Shown here one piece after another: positions 57,601-64,000 of a stretch of DNA of 64,000 nucleotides. The notes below the pieces were generated by a model. It was not told where the DNA came from. It searched no databases and saw only the letters and a list, made by a program, of their open reading frames with translations. Source of the DNA: Arcuatula senhousia (Eukaryota > Mollusca > Bivalvia > Mytilida > Mytilidae); the NCBI GenBank assembly GCA_963971305.1, contig OZ020311.1, positions 2,232,001 through 2,296,000 of the forward strand. Direction: 5' to 3'. Numbering within the stretch: the stretch's first letter is position 1; the number at the start of each line of letters is the position of its first letter. A program made the translations under genes and the position numbers.

Positions 57601-60172
57601 ACCAGGATGAAGTTAAAAAGATTTTTTTTTGCCTGGCTAACTTGATTTGTCCTGAAAAGTCTCTGATGTTGATCTAGTTGGACAAAAATTAAGCTTTTAG
57701 ATTTTATATTTTTATGGGAATTTTTACATTTAGAAAGGTGATCAAATCACCTTTGCTATACATTTCGCCATAAGTGAAGCATGGTCTATACGCAGGTTTA
57801 GCTCAGTGTCAATATCTCTCATCGTTATATAAAACCCCAAACTTTGGCACAACTGTCATGACTGTTCTGTTGATTATAAGCAATGTTTTTTTATTCGTGC
57901 ACATCATAGCTATTGCAATAACAACATGGGAAATCGGCATGCACTTTTAATAAATGTATCCTTAATAGCTAAATTGTTCTTTGATTCAATGGAATCATTC
58001 TGGCTAAACTGGTTTTAGAATAAAACATTTATTTTATTACACGACAAATTTTTGTTCCATTGATACTTTCGAAATTGCCGTTCATTTGTTAGATTATTAA
58101 GAAGTCATTCAATAACATCAAGTGACTAATACGTTTGAACTAAAAACCAAAACCGACAAATGAACAGAGTTGAAAAAAAACTTTCATTGAAATTCTTATT
58201 TAACAAGGCTCGTTAATGATTTCTGAGATATTAGAATAAGGATACAATGGGTTCGTTCACCGACCGTAATAGAACTAACCTAGTTAGAAGGAAGAGAAAA
58301 AGTTTATGAATGGTGGGATGGTTGTTTTGACACGTTTCCAGGATGTTGTTAAAAAATATTTTTTTGCCTGGCTAACTCCTGTTGATCAAGTTGGACAATC
58401 GTTTTTAACTTTGATTTACATTTGTTAGAGATTTTCCCCAAAGTTAATAAATTGATCAAATCATCTTTGAAAATATATAGTATATAAGTTGAGCAACACC
58501 TGTAAGCCCAAAGAATTTGCTATATTTTTCTGGCCATTGATAGCAGTTGAGCATTGAAAATTAAATTAAGCTGTAAAAAAAAAACAATCTAGTTAACCAA
58601 AAACGTGCTGTTGCAATATATATAATATCTTACTGTTCAAATTACGGTCTTTGCTGGTTTAAAGCAAAGGTATTTGATGTTTAGCGTACAATAAAAATGT
58701 TATATATTACTTTAATCTTTTTTGTTGAGGTTACATTTTTAGTACATAATTGTTTAGTGTTTGGAAACTTGAAACTCATTCCCGTTTTCGATATTTGAAC
58801 ATTACCTTAAAAGATTGGATGCGAAAATTAGTTTTAATCTTGATATGGATGGGGCAATATATTACAACTATATTTTTTTGTCGCACACAAGAACCTTGAA
58901 AGAAAACTTTCTATGAAATGCTCATTTTTTTATACTTTTATTCATTTTAGAGCATTACAGCGGTAAAGCGTGTCGGCTTTGTGTAATGATACATCACCAA
59001 ATCATTAATTGTTTGACGTGTTGTATTGGATTTAAAATCGACATACTTGATTCTTTTTACATCAGTCGATAGACGCTTCTTAGCTAACTGTCAGTAACTT
59101 CGAGTGTTCTTAAGAGAGTTTCTCTGCATCCCGTTATATTCTTGTTGTCCTTTTGTCTCAGGTTCTCTATTCTTGAATTAAATTTCTATCGATTTGATTT
59201 GTACTGTGTGTTAGTTTGTGCTTTGTTTTAGATTATCAATAGGGGGAAGGTTGCCCCCCTTACAAAATAGTTTAACCCCGCTACATTTTAAATGTGGCTG
59301 TCCTAAGCAAAGAATCTTTGACATGGCTGGTGCTTGTACTTCTCTTTTAGATCATGGTTTAAAAATCTTTTAAAGATCACTATTAAAGAAAATTCTATCA
59401 AAAGATTTCAAAACATTTTTGACGAAGCATGTCTTTTTATTATAATAGAATGATTATTTCACAATGGTTTGTATTATTTAAGAAAAATCTAGAAAAAAAA
59501 CCAAACAAAATGAGCAGAGTCCATTCGTTTTTCGTGCTGAACAGCCATTAGTAATTTCCTATTCTGTTTTATGGTTTTAATCTTACATTTCATTATTTGC
59601 TCTAGGTTTCTTTTTACCCAACGTCATGTATGTAGAGGTTGTATTTTGTCATTGACCATAAGCTCGGGATATTTTGGGTTTCTTTGTTCTATGCTCTTCA
59701 TATTTTGTTTTGGGGAAGAGGGGGGCAAGAGCATTTTCAATCTTTACAGATAACGCTCCTGGTGAGTCTTGAAAAGAAAAAAACGCGCGTCAGGCGTATA
59801 AAATTTTCTTGTAATTTTAATTGCTTTCTAAATGATCCAACTATGCTTTTTCAAACAAGAAAAATAACAAGAAGGATAACTTGATAACCATTTTCAAAAA
59901 AACAAAAAAATAAGCTAACAAAAATACCAATGTTCGAATGAAATTCGTGCATGAAAACTAAGAAAATAAAAACAAAGTAATAACAATTAAAAAAAAAAAA
60001 ATGAAAAACTACTGAAACCTAAAAATGATAATGTAACAAAAAATAGTTTTAAACTTACCGAAATGCCACGAGCTCGTTTTTGTGCTATCTGATCAGCAAG
60101 CGAGACTTTGGATTGCTTCTTCTGTAGTGGTTTTTTCTTCCCTGAGCGATAAACTATCCCTTCACTGGGCAT
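49439..60172 (-). CDS. Arginine/serine-rich protein of unknown function (3 exons)
   Basis: I do not recognise a named family. The three minus-strand exons (60172-60059, 53840-53619, 51697-49439) all join at phase 0 into 864 residues. Seen: a basic start MPSEGIVYRSGKKKPLQKKQ with SLADQIAQKRARG; a Pro/Asn-rich exon 2; then, in exon 3, a long RS/RD/RE-rich low-complexity region (roughly residues 200-455) with four or five copies of an 11-residue repeat SRDRKDRRRSx; a Ser/Asp cluster DDDSSDSDYEDSP; Asn-rich disordered sequence; and a more ordered C terminus, EKRRALKHLNEISNYNINM to EFQAEMDEFLKS. RS regions are typical of nuclear RNA-processing proteins, but no RRM or other RNA-binding domain is visible, so a splicing role is only a possibility. 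It converges on the EGF-ZP gene. Confidence 0.85.
51100..51225 (-). repeat. 33-bp in-frame tandem repeat in the RS coding exon
   Basis: CTTTCTATCACGTGA recurs near 51109, 51142, 51175 and 51208, encoding SRDRKDRRRS with one variable residue (N, I, M or S). Recent unit expansion in coding DNA. Confidence 0.9.
51812..51942. repeat. 42-bp tandem repeat, 3 copies
   Basis: AACCAGTCAACCAAGAACCA, then ATCAGTCATACAGCTCTCAT; unit starts at about 51814, 51856 and 51898. Lies in the RS-gene intron, about 115 bp before the exon 3 acceptor. Confidence 0.88.
52005..52200 (+). repeat. Family C repeat
   Basis: ACATAGGTTGATCTTAGTCA, AGAGCGCATCTGATGAGTCT, AAACGCGCGTCAGACGTAGC and GTCTGGAAC; matches 4860-5012. 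Confidence 0.82.
52201..52924. other. RS-gene intron, no feature recognised
   Basis: AT-rich, no coding frame with support. Confidence 0.5.
52925..52980 (-). repeat. Family B fragment
   Basis: AAGACAATAGTCTTCAACAT, GGTCGCTGCTCGCCGTCTTG; complement of the family B middle. Confidence 0.65.
52998..53140. repeat. 38-39-bp tandem repeat, 3-4 copies
   Basis: TTTTGAATGCCCATGTGGGA, then CAATCTCACACCATAGAC; unit starts near 53003, 53041, 53080 and 53119. Intronic. Confidence 0.88.
53619..53840 (-). CDS. RS-rich gene exon 2
   Basis: 222 nt, phase 0 both sides: STNYSARSGKSNKTGSDLDS, then SPTPLPTVNPNNAGYRTQPQ and NETKHTK. Acceptor TTTATTGAAG (AAG type), donor GTAACT. Polar and disordered; the call rests on phase and composition. 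Confidence 0.75.
53850..54480. other. RS-gene intron, no feature recognised
   Basis: AT-rich, no supported feature. Confidence 0.5.
54505..54900. repeat. About 131-bp tandem repeat, 3 copies
   Basis: AGGTC-n-GACCT near 54515, AGGTCCCAGTGACCTTATTT at 54647 and AGGTCACTATGGCCTAATTT at 54777; each is followed by GACACATCTAGTGGTGAAAT-like and ACTTAACCAAAGT-like blocks. A 26-bp doublet (CACAGATATTCAGATTCAGA) follows at 54906-54958. Confidence 0.85.
55040..55178 (+). repeat. Family A repeat, copy 7
   Basis: TTCAGTTGTTTTGTGTTTCC, CCTTTCGGACTTTTGACATT and ACCCCATTGGTACCTCTGCT. Confidence 0.85.
55180..57180. other. RS-gene intron, no gene recognised
   Basis: AT-rich with short frames (for example 55895-56146) that lack domain or splice support. 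Confidence 0.5.
57183..58400. repeat. Direct duplication of a roughly 500-bp segment
   Basis: Unit one, about 57183-57690, and unit two, about 57896-58400, share CGTGCACATCATA-CTATTGC, AGATTATTAAGAAGTCATTC, GTTCGTTCACCGACCGTAAT, GAATGGTGGGATGGTTGTTT and GTTGATC-AGTTGGACAA in the same order, offset 713-734 bp. Non-coding. Confidence 0.9.
58401..59049. other. RS-gene intron, no feature recognised
   Basis: AT-rich; nothing supported. Confidence 0.5.
59050..59340 (+). mobile_element. Left part of the 43.2-kb foldback element
   Basis: TTTTTACATCAGTCGATAGA, AACTTCGAGTGTTCTTAAGA, TGTCTCAGGTTCTCTATTCT and CCCCGCTACATTTTAAATGT follow 43162-43440 in order; no right arm is seen here. Confidence 0.85.
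59640..59815 (+). repeat. Family C fragment
   Basis: TTTACAGATAACGCTCCTGG, TGAGTCTTGAAAAG and AAACGCGCGTCAGGCGTATA match the family C core with changes. Confidence 0.7.
60059..60172 (-). CDS. RS-rich gene exon 1 (start codon)
   Basis: 114 nt: ATG in context AGCAAAATGCCC, encoding MPSEGIVYRSGKKKPLQKKQ and SKVSLADQIAQKRARGIS, then GTAAGT. The first in-frame Met; a strong donor and clean phase support it. 38 codons, phase 0. Confidence 0.82.
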
Positions 60173-61415
60173 TTTGCTGTTATAGAAGCTTTAAAATAGT
60201 CTGAATTTGAGTCCAAAACGTTTCACTCATGGTTTCGTCTGCCAACATTACATGATACTCCTCGAAAATTTCATCACTCTTATATAAAAGAGTAAATAAC
60301 AATTGATATCAATTTTCACTATTACTTCAACTTTTTGGAATATTTTCAACTTCAAAGTAAAACCTATTTGTACTGCATGAAATTGTCCTCTTTTCCTTTT
60401 AAATATTGAAATTTAATAATTACGGAAACATATTCAGATTCAATTTAATTGTAGTATTGAACTAATTTAGAATATTGTTTTATGTTTCGAGATGGCATTA
60501 AAATCCTTGTTAGCGCTAACACAGTAATCAATTAAAGCATCGTTGCGACGCTGATTCAAGCATCAAGGTGATTGCATTGGATAGTTTGAATACATAAAAT
60601 TCTTGTGTTTTCATTGGTTACCGAAGCCGGACACGGAATCTGTGTCTTTTAAATAAATAAAAGATATAGGAAAAATAAAACTAATATTGGTCACGGTTTT
60701 ATTGACTTTTTCAAGAACTTCAAACATTGGACGGACGCACCTTTCATTGAGGATTGGTTCAAAAGTTTAATTATCTGTGTACTAATTGAATGACAGGAAA
60801 TGAACATCAGAGAGAAATAAGGCTTCCAACAAAATTTTACATTGGACTCCAGAAAACAAGAAAATATCTTGCAACAATTACCGATTTTCAAATGTTCAGG
60901 CAAAAACCTTTTGTCTCAAACAAAAACCAATGTATTTGTGGGACCGTTTACCCCTTTGGTTCTAGCTGGCTGTTGTCTATTGCTTCGTTCATTGGGGTCA
61001 GAAAAACACTTTAATCAAATGGACACCAATTAAAAAATATGAAAGAAATCAGTTTGCGCATACTGCACAAAAAAGTTTTTGCAAGCGGTTATTCTTTATT
61101 TTGCGAATTTCGCGTCATTCATATATACGCGAAAAAAAAAATCACAGGATACTTTCCGTTTTATCCTCCAACTTGATGTTTGTACCGAATAGAATAAAAG
61201 AAAGAAACAAAGGAGGACCAATCGGGTTTTAAACTTTGTTAAGGGACTGACTTTTTAATTTGAAAAGGGCCCGGGGCTTGATTTTTTTTCCCAAAAAAAT
61301 ATTTTCAATTTAATTTTAAATGAAAAATATTTTTGCAGCAGAGGTTGGGAAAATAAATTCTGAAGAAGAATTTCTGTCATATGAAGCAAAAATAATAACG
61401 ATAAAAAAAAGATCG
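60173..61415. other. Upstream region of the RS-rich gene
   Basis: AT-rich; should hold the promoter on the minus strand, but no clear TATA or initiator context can be defended. Short open frames at 60790-61014 show no features. Confidence 0.5.
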
Positions 61416-61535
61416 CGATGCGTAGGACGTCCAGAAAACTCAAACGAGAGTGTACCCAGGGGCTACGGATGCGTAGGGCGTCCAGTAAACTCAGACGAGA
61501 GTGTACCCAGGCGCTACAGAGAGTGTACCCATGAG
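61416..61535. repeat. 54-bp tandem repeat, 2 copies plus part
   Basis: GATGCGTAGGACGTCCAGAA and GATGCGTAGGGCGTCCAGTA, each followed by ACGAGAGTGTACCCAGG; a third partial GAGAGTGTACCCA and GGACGTCCAATGCC follow. Confidence 0.85.
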
Positions 61536-63088
61536 AAGGACGTCCAATGCCTACCACTGGTGTAGATCAAATATGGCATGCGCAGAGGACGCCATTAAAA
61601 AAACAACACCTGCAACCCTCTAAAAAACCGAAGTTTTCTTATTTGTCTTTCGTTAAATTTCTTGAGTGACTAAAACAATCGAGAAGCACCATATCCTTGT
61701 GAAAGCAGTTTGTGTTTAAGCTATTACGCGAGAAGAAAACCTTGAAGGCATTTTGAACTTTAAACTGCGTACGTGAAATTTAAACCACAAAGACTATCCC
61801 CTTTTACAGTTGTGCCGTTTTATGATTACAATCTCATGCAAGGAACTTTTCCCATTGGAATATAGCTCTGCTTCGTCCAAAATCTAGGTGTGACCGTTCA
61901 ACTGTTTTTACTGAAATTATTCAAATTTATATTGTAAATAGTGTTTGGCCATTTGCAATCGGCAACATTATTTTTTTTTATATAATTTCCTAGTAAATAT
62001 AAAGAAAAAAAGATTTTTTGTTTAAAATGCTAAATCATGTTTTAGTTCGTCCAATACACGTGAAAAGAACAATAAATAAATTAATTGCGATAAAAGTTTT
62101 AATTGGCCCAATGTTTGTTTTTAGAAGGCCTATGAATTCAGACGATAAAAGGTTACAGACAAATGTTGTGAATATTGATCAAATATCGCATATTTATTGT
62201 TTCTGTTTGCTATAAGTAGCAAAGCTCGATTTTTGATTCATTCATAAAAATCAATCTGTTCCTGATTTTTAAATAAATGGCTGTAATTTGGCATTGGGTT
62301 GATAAAGGTAAATTTATTTACACTATGATAATGCCCTACTGCTCTCGATTTTGGACAGAAGTTTTAAAAGCGGTATTGTCTTTGGAAAAAAAATGTTTCA
62401 ATATGATTTGCCCGCATCACTGCATTGAACCGAGAACCTTTGTCAAAACCGATTAATTTTTTTTCGGGGGAGGGGGGGGGGGCTATGTTAAATGTAGAAA
62501 TAAAAGGGCAAATGGGCAAAATAAGAAATCAGGCAATAAGTGACATGACATTGTTTATAAGATAGACAGAATGGTGTAAAATATTTAAAATTTATTTTTT
62601 AAGATAAAAAATTGCGTGCGTTAGCAGGCAAGAAAAAATCCAGGCTTCGATTTTTTGAATAAACAAAACGGCATGACGAAAAAGCCCAAAGCCCCGTCCC
62701 CCTTAAAGCCCCAAATCTTAGCTCCATTATGTATATAAGACATACAATATAAATTGGGTTTTGTTCAGAAGACAAATTCTTTGCTACTTCTAGGTCTCCT
62801 CGTTATGCATGTTCATGGTTCATCTATTGTCAAGCCATTGGTCTACGGTGATGGCTTCAAGCTACTATCAAATATTTCCAAGTCAAGGTTGTCTGATCCT
62901 CTTCGCTCCACACAACCCTAGATAGATGTGATAGATGTTTTGTTCTAGACACAAACTATTTTGTTTACAACATTAAAACTAAGGTATCTGGCACACCCTA
63001 TACTTTTTCGCTTGTTTTTTTTTTTTTTTGGATACTAGTATGTGGATACACTCCATATTCATAGAAAATAAAAGAACAACTCTCAAAA
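61536..63088. other. Intergenic, no feature recognised
   Basis: AT-rich, with a G run near 62465-62482. No supported gene. Confidence 0.5.
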
Positions 63089-63092
63089 TGTA

Positions 63093-63268
63093 TGGAAGTC
63101 TCGACGTGCCACCAACAAAAATATTTAACTTGTGCGCACGAGAACGTAACTCGTGTGCACCATGCAGTTTGAAACTCGTTCGCACCAGTTTCAATCTCGT
63201 GCGCACTAGTTTGTAACTTGAGCACACGAGTTAAATATATTTTTATTGGTGGAACGTCGAGGCTTCCA
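63093..63268. mobile_element. Small palindromic MITE-like element
   Basis: Inverted ends TGGAAGTCTCGACGTGCCAC and the complement TGGAAGCCTCGACGTTCCAC, flanked by TA (63091-92, 63269-70). The middle is a run of GTGCGCAC-like palindromes (CTTGTGCGCACGAG, CTCGTGTGCACCA, CTCGTTCGCACCAG, CTCGTGCGCACTAG). 176 bp, no ORF. Confidence 0.85.
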
Positions 63269-63578
63269 TACAAAAAGAATTGATGTAATCTACAATTCCA
63301 TGCTCAATTTCTGGGTAGATGAAAGGTAGTCCAAACAATTTATGCGATACATACCGTTTTTAATCACGAAAATTTGCAATTAAAATGAAATGGAAAATAT
63401 GCATATTACTTTTAATCTGCAGTAAATGTAATGCAGTTTTTTAAATGTATTTTAAGACCAATTATCCCTAAACATCAAAATAACTGGGACATGACATGTC
63501 TCAGATTTTGCTGATTTTCATTTTATAAGTTGATATTGACCACTGGATCACAGAAATAATGACCGTTTGTACTGATTG

Positions 63579-63602
63579 GCCACGGTTGCCATGGTAACCG
63601 TG
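63579..63602. repeat. 24-bp near-perfect palindrome
   Basis: CCACGGTT-GCCATGGT-AACCGTGG, symmetric except for one mismatched pair, followed by GGCGGCCATTTT. Confidence 0.7.
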
Positions 63603-64000
63603 GCGGCCATTTTTGACCATTTCTCATACCTCTAAATAGCCTATATTCAATGACCAATTTGTTAAACAAAATGAATCCCAGTTCAATGGAACTTTTTATT
63701 TGTTTTATTCAATACCTCATTGAAAATATTCAAAACAGTCTGAACACTATTTATAAAGGTGTAGTCAGAACGAGGCATTCGAATATGTCAAGAAATCGTG
63801 CATTTTTTGTAATTTTTGTGACAAAAAATTTAGCGTTTTTGCCACTTTACTGCCTGAATTTTCAGAAAATGCACCAATCACATATACTCAATATGAACAT
63901 AATTACATAGACAGATGATTGATATTAAAAACTTATAAAAATCTCAATGGGGTAACAAAAGGTGTCTTTAAAAAACACCGTTAAAGTTGGTCACATGGTA
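63603..64000. other. Intergenic edge, no feature recognised
   Basis: Short open frame at 63650-63910 with no features; window ends without a gene. Confidence 0.5.

Overview
This is a eukaryotic, AT-rich, intron- and repeat-rich genomic window. The proteins and the dispersed repeats look like a bivalve mollusc, probably a mytilid mussel; that placement is an inference from family knowledge, since no search could be run. There are no bacterial operons, rRNA, tRNA or CRISPR arrays.

Three protein-coding genes can be rebuilt exon by exon with consistent splice phases. (1) 704-25820, plus strand: a long ABCC/MRP-type ABC transporter. There are 29 coding exons whose summed length is exactly divisible by 3 (1557 residues), ending in a stop; only the first coding exon, with the start codon, appears to lie outside the window. 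Order: TMD0, L0, TMD1, NBD1, phosphorylatable linker, TMD2, NBD2. (2) 31167-42548, plus strand: an 11-exon, 531-residue membrane protein with a signal peptide, two EGF modules, a zona pellucida (ZP)-type region, a furin site (RRKR), a transmembrane helix and a short basic tail. (3) 60172-49439, minus strand: a 3-exon, 864-residue arginine/serine-rich protein with an 11-residue tandem repeat; its function is not recognised. The ABCC and ZP genes are tandem on the plus strand; the RS gene converges on the ZP gene.

Most of the rest is mobile-element debris. At least four compact elements have terminal inverted repeats flanked by TA: 12581-12788, 16083-16663, 38469-38904 and 45571-47477. A similar palindromic element lies at 63093-63268, and a foldback at 43162-43737. 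Several short dispersed families recur, many in introns: family A (7 copies), family B (about 9), family C (4), and a retroelement-associated family D (about 10). Reverse-transcriptase relicts lie at 26.5-29.0 kb (minus) and 32.66-33.09 kb (plus). Tandem arrays occur at 3.6, 47.9, 51.8, 53.0, 54.5, 57.2 and 61.4 kb.

The observations most worth following are: the 436-bp intronic hairpin element built of about 13 CACGTG palindromes; the 1.9-kb TIR element with a repeated internal GTAACATCA/GGACA motif; a dispersed repeat that supplies the 3' splice-site region of an ABCC exon; a decayed duplicate of a ZP exon ending in a stop; and a duplicated exon start just before NBD1 that forms a decoy acceptor. 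I found no convincing new multi-gene system.
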